From VRUE01 sp963730315 (GTDB lineage: Bacteria; Actinomycetota; Thermoleophilia; Solirubrobacterales; 70-9), in contig CAVSRD010000011.1 in the NCBI GenBank assembly GCA_963730315.1, forward strand, positions 1-64,000: a stretch of DNA of 64,000 bases, read 5' to 3'. How positions within the stretch are numbered: position 1 is the first letter of the stretch; each line of letters starts with the position of its first letter. A program made the position numbers and the translations under genes. This document shows, piece by piece, positions 50,129 to 58,668 of the stretch. The notes under the pieces were generated by a model that had not been told where the DNA came from, made no database searches, and worked only from the letters and a program-made list of their open reading frames with translations.

Positions 50129-51559
50129 CTACAGCCCCTGGATCTCGGAGGCGATGTCGGAGGCGGCCTGTTTGGCGTCGCCGAACAGCATCGAGGTGTT
50201 GGGCGCGTAGAAGAGGTCGTTGTCAATGCCGGCGAAGCCGGGGCTGAGCGAGCGCTTGATCACGATCGCCTGCTGGGCCTGGTCGACTTCGATGATCGGC
50301 ATGCCGGCGATCGGGCTGTCGGGGTCGTCCTTCGCCGCCGGGTTGGTGACGTCGTTGGCGCCGATCACCACGGCGACGTCGGTGCGCGGCATCTCCGGGT
50401 TGATCTCCTCCATCTCCTTCAGCTGCTCGTAGGGGACGTCCGCCTCGGCCAGCAGGACGTTCATGTGGCCCGGCATGCGGCCCGCCACGGGGTGGATCGC
50501 GTAGTTGACCGGGACCCCCCGCTTCTCCAGCGCGTCGGCGACCTCCTTGATCGCGTGCTGGGCCTGGGCGACGGCGAGGCCGTAGCCGGGCACGATCACG
50601 ACGGAGTCGGCGTAAGCGAGCTTGATCGCCGCGTCCTGCGCCCCGATCGAGGTCACCGGTCGTTCCTCCGTAACCCCCTTGCCCCCCGCCGGGGCGCCGC
50701 CGAAGCCGGCGAAGAGGATGTTGGCGACCGAACGGTTCATCGCGGTCGCCATCTCCATCGTGAGGATCGTTCCCGAGGAGCCGACCAGGGTGCCGGCGAC
50801 GATCAGCGCGACGTTTTCCAGCGCGAAGCCGGCCGCGGCGGCGGAGAGGCCGGTGAACGCGTTGAGCAGCGAGATCACCACCGGCATGTCGGCGCCGCCG
50901 ATCGGCAGCACCACGAGGTTGCCGAGCAGCGCGGCTGCGATCAGGATCGCAATGAACAGGCCCTGCGAGGGGTCGCCGTGGTTGAGGGCGATGTCGACGC
51001 AGGCGGCGACGATGCCGACCAGCAGCAGCGCGTTGACCACCTGCTGGCCGGGGACGGCGAGCGGCCTGGTCGGGATCAGGTCCTGCAGCTTGGCGAAGGC
51101 GATGTTCGAGCCCCAGAAGGAGACCGAGCCCACCACGGCGGCGAAGAGGACCGGAATCAGCGTGTCGAGCGGGATCGAGGCGATCGTCCCGGCGTCGATC
51201 TCGCCGATCCCGTGGCGGATCTCCGACCAGGCGATCAGCGCAACGGCGCCGCCGCCGACCCCGTTGTAGAGCGCCACCATCTGCGGCATCTGGGTCATCT
51301 GCACGCGAACCGAGGCGATCACGCCGACCGCCGCGCCGACCGCCAGGCCGATCGCGATCAGCCCCCAGTTGCCGATCCCGTCGAGCAGCAGGGTGGTGAC
51401 GACGGCGATCGCCATCCCCCCCGCGGCGATCATGTTGCCCTGTTTCGCCGTGGTCGGGTGGGTGCCGCGGCGCACGCCGAAGATGAACATCGAGAAGGAG
51501 ACGATGTAGAGCGCCGTGGCGGCGTCGCCGCCCGGCTTCAGCACGGCCTCGGCGATCAC
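50129..51559 (-). CDS. pntB: NAD(P) transhydrogenase beta subunit
   Basis: A 476-residue subunit. The N-terminal half has about nine membrane helices forming the proton channel (LYIVSFSMFIFGVRRGTHPTTAKQGN, MVALYNGVGGGAVALIAW). The C-terminal domain III binds NADP(H) (VVIVPGYGLAVAQAQHAI, YAIHPVAGRMPGHMNVLLAEA, VVIGANDVTNPAA, and NDLFYAPNTSMLFGDAK). GTG 51559 overlaps the pntAb stop (GTGA). With PntAa and PntAb it makes NADPH from NADH using the proton gradient. Confidence 0.94.
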   Translation of the reverse strand: MIAEAVLKPGGDAATALYIVSFSMFIFGVRRGTHPTTAKQGNMIAAGGMAIAVVTTLLLDGIGNWGLIAIGLAVGAAVGVIASVRVQMTQMPQMVALYNGVGGGAVALIAWSEIRHGIGEIDAGTIASIPLDTLIPVLFAAVVGSVSFWGSNIAFAKLQDLIPTRPLAVPGQQVVNALLLVGIVAACVDIALNHGDPSQGLFIAILIAAALLGNLVVLPIGGADMPVVISLLNAFTGLSAAAAGFALENVALIVAGTLVGSSGTILTMEMATAMNRSVANILFAGFGGAPAGGKGVTEERPVTSIGAQDAAIKLAYADSVVIVPGYGLAVAQAQHAIKEVADALEKRGVPVNYAIHPVAGRMPGHMNVLLAEADVPYEQLKEMEEINPEMPRTDVAVVIGANDVTNPAAKDDPDSPIAGMPIIEVDQAQQAIVIKRSLSPGFAGIDNDLFYAPNTSMLFGDAKQAASDIASEIQGL

Positions 51560-51870
51560 GACGAGTCGCCCTCCCCGTCCTCGGCCTTGGGCTTCGGCTT
51601 TTTCGAGAACATGCCGAGCATCCGGTCCGTGACCATGAAGCCGCCGATGATGTTGATCGTGCCGAAGGCGATCGCGATCGTGCCGATCACGTACTCGAGC
51701 GGGTCGTTTGCGTAGCCGACGACGATCAGCCCGCCGAGCATGACGATCCCGTGTATCGCATTGGTCTGCGACATCAGCGGCGTGTGCAGGGTGGTCGGCA
51801 CCTTCGAGATCACCTCGAAGCCGACGAAGGCGGCGAGCACGAAGATGGTCAGCTCGGTGAACAGGGTCAT
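51556..51870 (-). CDS. pntAb: NAD(P) transhydrogenase alpha-2 subunit
   Basis: A 104-residue membrane subunit with three helices (FTELTIFVLAAFVGFEVISKVP, HGIVMLGGLIVVGYA, VIGTIAIAFGTINIIGGFMVTDRML) and a charged C-terminal tail. A separate PntAb marks the three-subunit transhydrogenase known from Rhodospirillum rubrum. It is separated from pntAa by copy C of the interspersed repeat, whose end GCGGGAGG lies about 7 nt before this ATG and can act as its ribosome-binding site. Confidence 0.93.
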   Translation of the reverse strand: MTLFTELTIFVLAAFVGFEVISKVPTTLHTPLMSQTNAIHGIVMLGGLIVVGYANDPLEYVIGTIAIAFGTINIIGGFMVTDRMLGMFSKKPKPKAEDGEGDSS

Positions 51871-51885
51871 ACGACGACCTCCCGC

Positions 51886-51945
51886 GTCGCTCCCTCACGA
51901 AGAATCAGATATGGACGTTCGGTCGCTACCGCGCTCACTGTGCCG
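51886..51945 (-). repeat. Interspersed repeat, copy C
   Basis: On the minus strand it begins at the pntAa stop codon (TGAGCGCGG) and ends GACGCGGGAGG before the pntAb start. It shares ATCTGATTCT and GAGGGAG with copy D and the opening and closing motifs with copies A and B. Confidence 0.6.
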
Positions 51946-53053
51946 CCCTCTCGTTGCGGACCTGGCCGCCGTGCGTGATGCACGCGGCGGCGACGATGTC
52001 GTCTTCGAAGTCGAGCTTCAGCTCGCCGTCCTCGCCGATCAGCAGGTCGAGCAGGCTCTCGAGGTTCTTGGCGTAGAGCTGCGAGGCGGGGAGCGGCATC
52101 TCGCTTGCCAGGTTGCGCGGGCCGATCACCTTGACGCCGCCCTCGACGACCGTCTCCCCCGCCCGGGTCAGCTCGCAGTTGCCGCCGGTCTCGGCAGCGA
52201 GGTCGACGATCACCGAGCCGGGCTGCATGTTGCGCACCGCCCCGGCGGTGATCAGCAGCGGCGCCGGGCGGCCCGGGATTGCCGCGGTGGTGACGATCAC
52301 GTCCTGCTTGGCGGCGTTCTCGCCGATCGCCTCGACGACCTGCGCGTTCTCCTCGTCGGTGAGCGGGCGCGCGTAGCCGCCCTCGCCTTCGGCGTCGGGG
52401 ATGAAGTCGAGTTCGAGCGGGCGGCCGCCCAGCGAGGCGATCTGCTCCCAGGCGGCGCGGCGGATGTCGAAGCCGGTGACCACCGCGCCCAGTCGCTTCG
52501 CGGTGGCGACCGCCTGCAGGCCGGCGACGCCCGCCCCCAGCACCAGCACCTTGGCCGGCGGCACGGTGCCGGCGGCGGTGGTCATCATCCCGAAGAAGCG
52601 GCCCGACTCGCGGGCGGCGATCAGCGTCGCCGCGTAGCCGCCGGCGGCGGCCTGCGAGGAGAGCGCGTCCATCGCCTGGGCGCGCGTCGTGCGCGGGATC
52701 GCCTCCATCGCGAAGCTGGTGACGCCGGCCGCCGCCAGCGCCCGGTTGGTCTCGGCCGAGGTCCAGGGGGCGAGGTGACCGATCAGGAGCTGGTTGGAAC
52801 GGAGCCGCCCGATCTCCCCGGCGCTGGGGGTGGCGACGCGGAGCACGACGTCGCCCCCCCAGGCAACCTCGGGGTCGACTACCTCAGCCCCCGCCTCCTC
52901 GTACTGGGAGTCGGGGTGGCCGGCGGCCTCGCCGGCGCCGGACTCGACGACCACGTCGACCCGCTCGTTGCGCTTCAGCGACTTGACTACGTCGGGGACG
53001 AGCGCGACGCGGCGCTCCCCCTCGGCGGTCTCTTTCGGCACTCCGATCCTCAT
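51935..53053 (-). CDS. pntAa: NAD(P) transhydrogenase alpha-1 subunit
   Basis: A 372-residue soluble NAD(H)-binding subunit with alanine-dehydrogenase-like fold: MRIGVPKETAEGERRVALVPD, then the Rossmann motif VLVLGAGVAGLQAVATAKRLGAVVTGFDIR and QDVIVTTAAIPGRPAPLLIT, SVIVDLAAETGGNCELT and GVKVIGPRNLASEMP. Closely related alanine dehydrogenases are excluded by the neighbours pntAb and pntB. TAACCT lies 16 nt before ATG 53053. The gene starts 19 bp after the preceding oxidoreductase. Confidence 0.94.
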   Translation of the reverse strand: MRIGVPKETAEGERRVALVPDVVKSLKRNERVDVVVESGAGEAAGHPDSQYEEAGAEVVDPEVAWGGDVVLRVATPSAGEIGRLRSNQLLIGHLAPWTSAETNRALAAAGVTSFAMEAIPRTTRAQAMDALSSQAAAGGYAATLIAARESGRFFGMMTTAAGTVPPAKVLVLGAGVAGLQAVATAKRLGAVVTGFDIRRAAWEQIASLGGRPLELDFIPDAEGEGGYARPLTDEENAQVVEAIGENAAKQDVIVTTAAIPGRPAPLLITAGAVRNMQPGSVIVDLAAETGGNCELTRAGETVVEGGVKVIGPRNLASEMPLPASQLYAKNLESLLDLLIGEDGELKLDFEDDIVAAACITHGGQVRNERAAQ

Positions 53054-53072
53054 CGCGCTGCGGCGCGGGAGG

Positions 53073-54119
53073 TTATGCGATAAGCGCTGCGAGGCGCTCC
53101 AAGGTGTGGAGTTGCTCGCCGCGATCCGCGTGCACCGGCGAGACGATCAGGCGGTCGATCCCGGCGCCGCGGAAACGCTCGATCCGCTCCGCCACCTCGG
53201 CCTCGCTGCCGACCAGCGAGGTCGCCTCGACGATCTCGTCCGGCATCGCCTCGAAGGCGCCGCCGCGGTCGCCGTCCTGGAAGCGGCGCTGGACCTCGTC
53301 GGCGACCTCGCCGAAGCCGAAGCGGTGGGCGAGGTCGACGTAGAAGTTGGTCTTGCGGCTGCCCATGCCGCCGAAGTAGAGGACGAGCCCCGCCTTGACG
53401 ACTCCCTTCGCCGCCTCCTGATCGCCGTCGATCGCAACCTGCAGCGACGGCGAGACCTCGAGGTCGCTCCTCGCCCGCCCGCTCTTGGCGAAGCCTGCCT
53501 CCAGGTGCTCGCCCCAGGTCTGCTCGAAGGCGTCGACGCTGAAGAAGATCGGGATCCAGCCGTCGGCGATCTCCGCCGCCAGCTCGACCGATTTGCGGCC
53601 GATCGCGCCGAGGAAGACCGGGATGCGGCTGCGCTCGGGGTGGAAGTTGAGCTTCAGCGCCTTGCCCTCGCCGCCCGGCAGTGGCAGCTGGTAGTGCTTG
53701 CCCTGGTGCTCGAGCGGGCCCTCGCGGGCGACGATCTCCCGCACCACCTCGACGTACTCGCGGGTCCGCCCCCAAGGCTTCGCGTAGGGCACCCCGTACC
53801 ACCCTTCGGAGACCTGCGGGCCGGAGGGCCCGAAGCCGAACAGGAAGCGCCCGCCGGAGAGCTTGTCGAGCGTCGCGCCGGCCATCGCCGCGGCGGCGGG
53901 CGGGCGGGCCGGCACCTGCATGATCGCGGCGCCGAGGTTGATCGTCTTCGTCTGCGGGACGAGCCAGGCGAGCACGCTGACCGCGTCGGAGCCGTAGGAC
54001 TCGGCCACCCAGACCGACTCGAAGCCGGTTCGCTCGGCCGCCTGCACCACCTCGACCGCCTCCTCGCCGGTCGGGCCGATGCCCCAGTAGCCGAGATTGA
54101 GTCCGAGCTTCAGAGCCAT
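53073..54119 (-). CDS. LLM-class F420-dependent oxidoreductase
   Basis: A 348-residue luciferase-like TIM-barrel protein: LGLNLGYWGIGPTGEEAVEVVQAAERTGFESVWVAES, AIMQVPARPPAAAAMAGATLDKLSGGRFLFGFGPSGPQVSEGWYGVPY (the SGPQV variant typical of F420 members), IPVFLGAIGRKSVELAAEIADGWIP and VGSEAEVAERIERFRGAGIDRLIV. The substrate is unknown. TAGGGT lies 9 nt before ATG 54119. It may be transcribed together with the pnt genes, to which it might be linked through F420 or NADPH exchange; this is inference. Confidence 0.88.
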   Translation of the reverse strand: MALKLGLNLGYWGIGPTGEEAVEVVQAAERTGFESVWVAESYGSDAVSVLAWLVPQTKTINLGAAIMQVPARPPAAAAMAGATLDKLSGGRFLFGFGPSGPQVSEGWYGVPYAKPWGRTREYVEVVREIVAREGPLEHQGKHYQLPLPGGEGKALKLNFHPERSRIPVFLGAIGRKSVELAAEIADGWIPIFFSVDAFEQTWGEHLEAGFAKSGRARSDLEVSPSLQVAIDGDQEAAKGVVKAGLVLYFGGMGSRKTNFYVDLAHRFGFGEVADEVQRRFQDGDRGGAFEAMPDEIVEATSLVGSEAEVAERIERFRGAGIDRLIVSPVHADRGEQLHTLERLAALIA

Positions 54120-54128
54120 CCGCCGCGA

Positions 54129-54134
54129 ACCCTA
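54129..54134 (-). promoter_or_regulatory. -10 box TAGGGT sharing bases with the divergent promoter
   Basis: TAGGGT (minus) is 9 nt before ATG 54119. Its TA at 54133-54134 is also the TA of TATTGA on the plus strand, which is 9 nt before the ATG at 54148. The two divergent promoters would exclude each other. Confidence 0.4.
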
Positions 54135-54147
54135 TTGAATGTCCCCA

Positions 54148-56514
54148 ATGAACGACCAGGGACTGACCAGCGCCAAGGCGGCGACCCGCCTGCGCAAGCT
54201 CGGCCCGCCCGCCGAGTCCTCCTCGCGCTCGGTCTCCAGCATCGTCGCCGGCAACGTCTTCACGCTGTTCAACGCGATCATCGGCGTCTTCTTCGTGCTG
54301 ATCCTCTCGCTCGGGCTGATCGCCGATGCGGTCTTCGGCCTGATCGCCGCGGTCAACTCCTACATCGGCATCCGCCAGGAGCTGAAGGCGAAGCGGACCC
54401 TGGACGAGCTTGCGGTGCTGGTCGCCCCTCACGCCCGCGTGCTGCGCGACGGCGCCGAGACCGGCCTGCTGGCCGAGCAGGTAGTCCCCGGCGACGTGAT
54501 CGCGGTCGAGCCGGGCGACCAGCTGGTCGCCGACGGAGAGGTGATCGCCAGCCGCGGGATGACCCTGGACGAGTCGATGCTGACCGGCGAGGCCGAAGGG
54601 GTGCACAAGGCGCCCGGCGAGCAGGCGCTGTCGGGCTCCTTCTGCATCTCCGGCTCGGGCCGCTACCGGGTCGACGCGGTGCGCGAGCAGAGCTACGCCG
54701 GCCGGCTGGCCGGCGAGGCGAAAGCCTTCCGCCACCCGCCCTCGCCGCTCCAGGGCGAGGTCAACCGGGTGATCGTCGCCTGCACCTGGGGGATGGTGCC
54801 GCTGGCGGCGCTGCTGCTGCTCACCTTCGAGCTGCGCGCCACCGACCTGATCGAAGCCGCGCAGACGGCGACCGCCGGCCTGGTGACGCTGATCCCCGAG
54901 GGGCTGGTCCTGCTGATGAGCGTCACCTTCGCGGTGGCGGCGGTGCGGCTGGCCCGCAAGGACACGCTGGTGCAGCAAATCAGCGCCACCGAGAGCCTCG
55001 CCGCGGTCGACACGATCTGCGTCGACAAGACCGGCACGCTGACCGACGGCGAGCTGCGGCTGCTCGGGGTCGAGGTCGCCGAGGGAACCGACCCCGACGA
55101 GGCGCGGGCGGCGCTGGGGCGCTTCGCGGCGAGCGCCGGCGAGCGCAACCGCACTCTGGAGACGGTCGCTGCGGCCTTCCCCGCGCAACCCGTGCGGGTG
55201 AGCGGGGAGGTCCCCTTCTCCTCGCGCTGGAAGTGGAGCGGGATAACAATGGGGGGGAGCTCGTACGTAATGGGGGCCCCGGACGTGCTGGCGCAGGCCG
55301 GCGCACTCGCCCTGCCGCCGGGCCTCGCCCGCAAGCTCGAGGAGGAGACCGCGGCGGGGCGGCGGGTGGTCGCCTTCGGCAGCTCCGCCGAGGCGCTGCC
55401 CGACGGTCCGGCGGAGGCGCCGCCGCCGCACCTCACGCCGCTCGCCCTGGTCGTGCTCGAAGAGACGCTGCGGCCCGACGCGGCGGAGACGATCGCCTTC
55501 ATCCGCGAGTCGGAGGTCGACCTGAAGCTGATTTCCGGCGACGCGCGGGCGACGGTGACCGCGGTCGCCTACGCGGTCGGGGTGCCGCGGGAGGCCGGCG
55601 TGATCGAGGGCCCCGAGCTGCCCGAGGACCCCGAGGCGCTTGCGGCGGCTGCGCAGCGCAACACGATCTTTTGCCGGATCGCCCCGGAGCAGAAGAAGGC
55701 GCTGGTCGCGGCGCTGCGCGCCTCGGGCCGCTACACGGCGATGATCGGCGACGGGGTCAACGACGTGCCGGCGCTGAAGCAGGCGCGGCTGGCGGTGGCG
55801 ATGGGCTCGGGCGCGCAGGTGACCAAAGGGGTCGCCGACGTGGTGCTGCTCAAGGACGAGTTCGCGCGACTGCCCCAGGCGGTCGCCGAAGGGCGGCGGA
55901 TCGCCCGCAACATCCACCGGCTCGGCCGCCTCTACCTGACCAAGAGCGTCTACGCGGCGGCGCTGATCCTGCTCGTTGCGGTGCCCGGCTTCGCCTTCCC
56001 GTTCCTGCCCCGCCACCTCACCCTGGCCGCCTTCCTGACGATCGGCGTCCCCTCCTTCGTGCTCGCCCTCGCCCCCTCCGACGGGCCGCTCTACCGCGGC
56101 CGGCTACTGCGCGCCCTGGCCGCCTTTGCGGTGCCGGCCGGGCTGGCGACGGCGCTCGGCTCGATCCTCTGCTTCTTCCTCGTCGACACCGTCTTCGGCG
56201 GCTCGCTGGAGGCCGGGCGGACCGCGGCGACGACGACGCTGATCGTCCTCGGCCTCGCCTTCGTGTTACTGCTGGAGCGCGGCCCGGGCCGCGAGCACAT
56301 CGCAATCCAGAGCTACATGCTGGCGATGGTTGCCGGCCTCGGCGCCCTCTTCGCGCTGATCCTCGCCGCCGCCCCGGTGCGCGCCTTCTTCGACATGGCG
56401 CTGCTCAGCTCGACCCAGTGGTTCCTGGCGCTGCTCTGCGCCGCGGTCGGCCTGACCATCGCCAGCGCGCTGTGGCGCGTGCCGGCGATCGAACGCCTCG
56501 AAGCGGCCGAGTGA
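54148..56514 (+). CDS. P-type ATPase, CtpE-like cation transporter
   Basis: A 788-residue P-type ATPase. Actuator motif DESMLTGEAEGVHK, membrane motif LIPEGLVLLMSVTFAVAA, phosphorylation site VDKTGTLTDG (Asp near 293), nucleotide-domain KWSG, LKLISGDARATV and hinge MIGDGVNDVPALKQA are present, with about ten helices. No N-terminal metal-binding domain exists. The PEGL in helix 4 and overall form resemble mycobacterial CtpE, implicated in calcium uptake. ATG 54148 is preferred over 54139 by promoter spacing; both are possible. Ion specificity is inferred. Confidence 0.85.
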   Translation: MNDQGLTSAKAATRLRKLGPPAESSSRSVSSIVAGNVFTLFNAIIGVFFVLILSLGLIADAVFGLIAAVNSYIGIRQELKAKRTLDELAVLVAPHARVLRDGAETGLLAEQVVPGDVIAVEPGDQLVADGEVIASRGMTLDESMLTGEAEGVHKAPGEQALSGSFCISGSGRYRVDAVREQSYAGRLAGEAKAFRHPPSPLQGEVNRVIVACTWGMVPLAALLLLTFELRATDLIEAAQTATAGLVTLIPEGLVLLMSVTFAVAAVRLARKDTLVQQISATESLAAVDTICVDKTGTLTDGELRLLGVEVAEGTDPDEARAALGRFAASAGERNRTLETVAAAFPAQPVRVSGEVPFSSRWKWSGITMGGSSYVMGAPDVLAQAGALALPPGLARKLEEETAAGRRVVAFGSSAEALPDGPAEAPPPHLTPLALVVLEETLRPDAAETIAFIRESEVDLKLISGDARATVTAVAYAVGVPREAGVIEGPELPEDPEALAAAAQRNTIFCRIAPEQKKALVAALRASGRYTAMIGDGVNDVPALKQARLAVAMGSGAQVTKGVADVVLLKDEFARLPQAVAEGRRIARNIHRLGRLYLTKSVYAAALILLVAVPGFAFPFLPRHLTLAAFLTIGVPSFVLALAPSDGPLYRGRLLRALAAFAVPAGLATALGSILCFFLVDTVFGGSLEAGRTAATTTLIVLGLAFVLLLERGPGREHIAIQSYMLAMVAGLGALFALILAAAPVRAFFDMALLSSTQWFLALLCAAVGLTIASALWRVPAIERLEAAE

Positions 56515-58191
56515 TCAGGCGCGGGTCGGCGCCAGGTTGTCGGTGCCCAGCTCGACCATCTGCGCGCGCAGCAGCTCGGCGAGGCGGTCGCGCTCGGACC
56601 GCTCGGCGGCGCGGCGCGCCTCGCCCGTCGCGTGGTCGAGCAGGTTGATCCGCTCCTCCGGGTCGCGCTCCAGGTCGTACATCTCGTGCTCGGGCGCCGC
56701 CCGCCCCTCCGGGTCGAGGTAGACGGCGTACTTGAGCCGCCGCTCGCGGACGCAGCGCACCCGGTTCGGCTGGCCGGGGGCGTCGACCTGGGCGGTCGCC
56801 GCCTGGTGGTCGTCGTAGCTGAAGTGGACCGAGTCGCGGACCGAGTCGGCCGGGGCCGGGTGGTCGAGGACCGGCCCGAAGTCGACGCCGGCGCGGCGCG
56901 GCGCCTCGCGCTCGGGCGCGGCGTGGCGGGCGAGCAGCGGGCTCAGGTCGACCCCCTGCGCGCCGGCCGGCGGCTGGGCGCCGCCGAGCGTCGCCAGGGT
57001 CGGCAGCACGTCGACCAGCGAGGCGAGCGCCTCGGTCTCGGCCGCCCGCGGGAAGAGCAGCGGGTTGGAGACGACCAGCGGCACGTGGGTCGTCTCCTCG
57101 TAGGCGTTGAACGCCTTCTGGCGCAGGCCGCCGTGCGAGAGCCCCATCTCACCGTGGTCCGAGCAGCGCACGACCACGGTCCGCGAGCGCAGCGAGCCCG
57201 GGTCGCCGGGGTCGCCGAGCGCCGCCAGGACGCGGCCCACCTTGGCGTCGACGAGGCGGTGCAGGTGGGCGTAGAAGTTGACGTAGTCGAGTTGGGCGCG
57301 CCGCCCCCGCAGCGGCCCCAGGTAGGCGGTCATCCCCATCTGCATCAGGCTGTGGACGGCGGGCTTGGAGGAGAGGTCCTCGTCGATCGTCGGCGGCAGC
57401 TCCACCCCGGCGTCGCGGAACTCCCCCGCCCGGTAACCGCCCTCGCGGTAGGAGGAGGCGTAGCCGAGCACGTCGTGCGGGTTGACCAGCGAGACGACGA
57501 GGCAGAACGGCTCGGGCAGCTCCGCCTGTCCCAGCCAGGCCTCGACCTGGCGGGTGTAGACCTCGTCCCAGCCCTCGCCGAGCGGCCCTGCGTTGCCGCC
57601 GCCGAAGTTCTCGGCCTTCGCGTTCTCGCCCGCGTCCGGCGGCTCCCAGGCGGCGAAGCCGAACCGCTCCCGAAGCAGCTCGGCGTCGCGGTCGCTCCAG
57701 CCGTCGGCGGCAACCGGCTGGGTGAGGTGCCACTTGCCCTTGTAGGCAACCTCGTAGCCGGCGGCGCGGAGCATCCGCGCCAGGTTCGGCGTCTCCGGCC
57801 GCAGCTCGGGCTCGTTGCCGCCCGGCGGGCCGAGCCCCAGAGCGCCGCGCGCGAACTGGCGCAGGGCGCGGCGGCGCGGCGCACCCCGCCTCAGCATCAG
57901 CCCGGCCAGGTTGGCGACCACGGCGGGGGTGTTGCGCAGCTCGGGCTTGAGGTCGGCGGCGGTCAGGGTCAGGGTCACCCCGTGGCGGGCCGGGTAGAGA
58001 CCGGTGAACAGCGTGGCGCGGCTCGGCGAGCACATCGAGCTGTTGCAGAAGCCGTTGCTGAAGCTCAGCCCGGTCCTCGCCAGCTCGGCCTCGTTGGGCA
58101 TCAGCTCGCGCAGCCAGCCGGGGTCCTGCGGCCAGTGACGCGGCTGGCGCTGCTGGTCGGTGATCAGCAGCAGCATGTTCGGCGGGCGCAT
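56515..58191 (-). CDS. Type I sulfatase
   Basis: A 558-residue alkaline-phosphatase-fold sulfatase. LLLITDQQRQPRHW supplies the first metal Asp12. CSPSRATLFTGLYPARHG contains Cys54 in CxPxR, to be converted to formylglycine. YKGKWHL, VSLVNPHD and VVRCSDHGEMGLSHGG complete the active site. No signal peptide is visible, so it may be cytosolic. A formylglycine-generating enzyme is required; EgtB shares that fold but is not one. ATG 58191 has TAGGCT 7 nt upstream. The sulfated substrate is unknown. Confidence 0.88.
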   Translation of the reverse strand: MRPPNMLLLITDQQRQPRHWPQDPGWLRELMPNEAELARTGLSFSNGFCNSSMCSPSRATLFTGLYPARHGVTLTLTAADLKPELRNTPAVVANLAGLMLRRGAPRRRALRQFARGALGLGPPGGNEPELRPETPNLARMLRAAGYEVAYKGKWHLTQPVAADGWSDRDAELLRERFGFAAWEPPDAGENAKAENFGGGNAGPLGEGWDEVYTRQVEAWLGQAELPEPFCLVVSLVNPHDVLGYASSYREGGYRAGEFRDAGVELPPTIDEDLSSKPAVHSLMQMGMTAYLGPLRGRRAQLDYVNFYAHLHRLVDAKVGRVLAALGDPGDPGSLRSRTVVVRCSDHGEMGLSHGGLRQKAFNAYEETTHVPLVVSNPLLFPRAAETEALASLVDVLPTLATLGGAQPPAGAQGVDLSPLLARHAAPEREAPRRAGVDFGPVLDHPAPADSVRDSVHFSYDDHQAATAQVDAPGQPNRVRCVRERRLKYAVYLDPEGRAAPEHEMYDLERDPEERINLLDHATGEARRAAERSERDRLAELLRAQMVELGTDNLAPTRA

Positions 58192-58198
58192 CGGCGCG

Positions 58199-58204
58199 AG
58201 CCTA
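58199..58204 (-). promoter_or_regulatory. -10 box TAGGCT
   Basis: TAGGCT lies 7 nt before the ATG at 58191 on the minus strand; a leaderless mRNA is expected. Confidence 0.5.
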
Positions 58205-58224
58205 CGCGTCCCCGGCCCGGTCGG

Positions 58225-58668
58225 TCACTCAGGCGCCAGCACGAACTGGCTGACGATCAGGTTCGCGGCCAGGCGGGGCTCGGAGCCCTCGCGGCGGCGC
58301 TCCATCCGCACCTCGATCACGACCGTGCTCTTGCCGGCGTGCAACGGCTCTCCGACGGCGACGATCTCGTCGCCGAGCACCCCGGCGGCGAAAACGTTCA
58401 GCTTCAGCTCGATCGTCGTGAAGTTGTGCCCGGGCGGAATGCTGCGAAAGGTGGCCCAGGCGGCGCAGGTGTCGCCGAGCGCCGTCCAAACCCCGCCGTG
58501 GACGAATCCGCCCGGGTGGAGGTGGCGCTGGTCGACCACAATCCGCCCGCGCGCGTGCGAGTCCTCGATCTCCAGCGGCTCGATCCCGAGGTCGCCCGGG
58601 AAGCTGCCGGGGAAGATCTTGCGCACCGAGTCCGGCGTGATCAGGGAGCTGGGGTGCGCCTCGCTCAC
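58225..58668 (-). CDS. PaaI-type hotdog thioesterase
   Basis: A 147-residue hotdog-fold acyl-CoA thioesterase. RHLHPGGFVHGGVWTALGDTCAAWA is the active-site helix of the PaaI/YbgC-like group, and KLNVFAAGVLGDEIVAVGEPLHAGKSTVVIEVRM the central sheet. GTG 58668 overlaps the monooxygenase stop (GTGA), so it is coupled to that gene. It probably hydrolyses an acyl-CoA formed in the same degradation pathway. The substrate is unknown. Confidence 0.85.
   Translation of the reverse strand: MSEAHPSSLITPDSVRKIFPGSFPGDLGIEPLEIEDSHARGRIVVDQRHLHPGGFVHGGVWTALGDTCAAWATFRSIPPGHNFTTIELKLNVFAAGVLGDEIVAVGEPLHAGKSTVVIEVRMERRREGSEPRLAANLIVSQFVLAPE

Noticed and set aside
53050..56648. Very long Arg/Pro-rich open frames on both strands across the P-type ATPase and F420-enzyme genes (about 990 and 1280 codons)
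   Set aside because: They are out-of-frame readings of well-conserved genes in high-GC DNA, with low-complexity composition and no recognisable domains.
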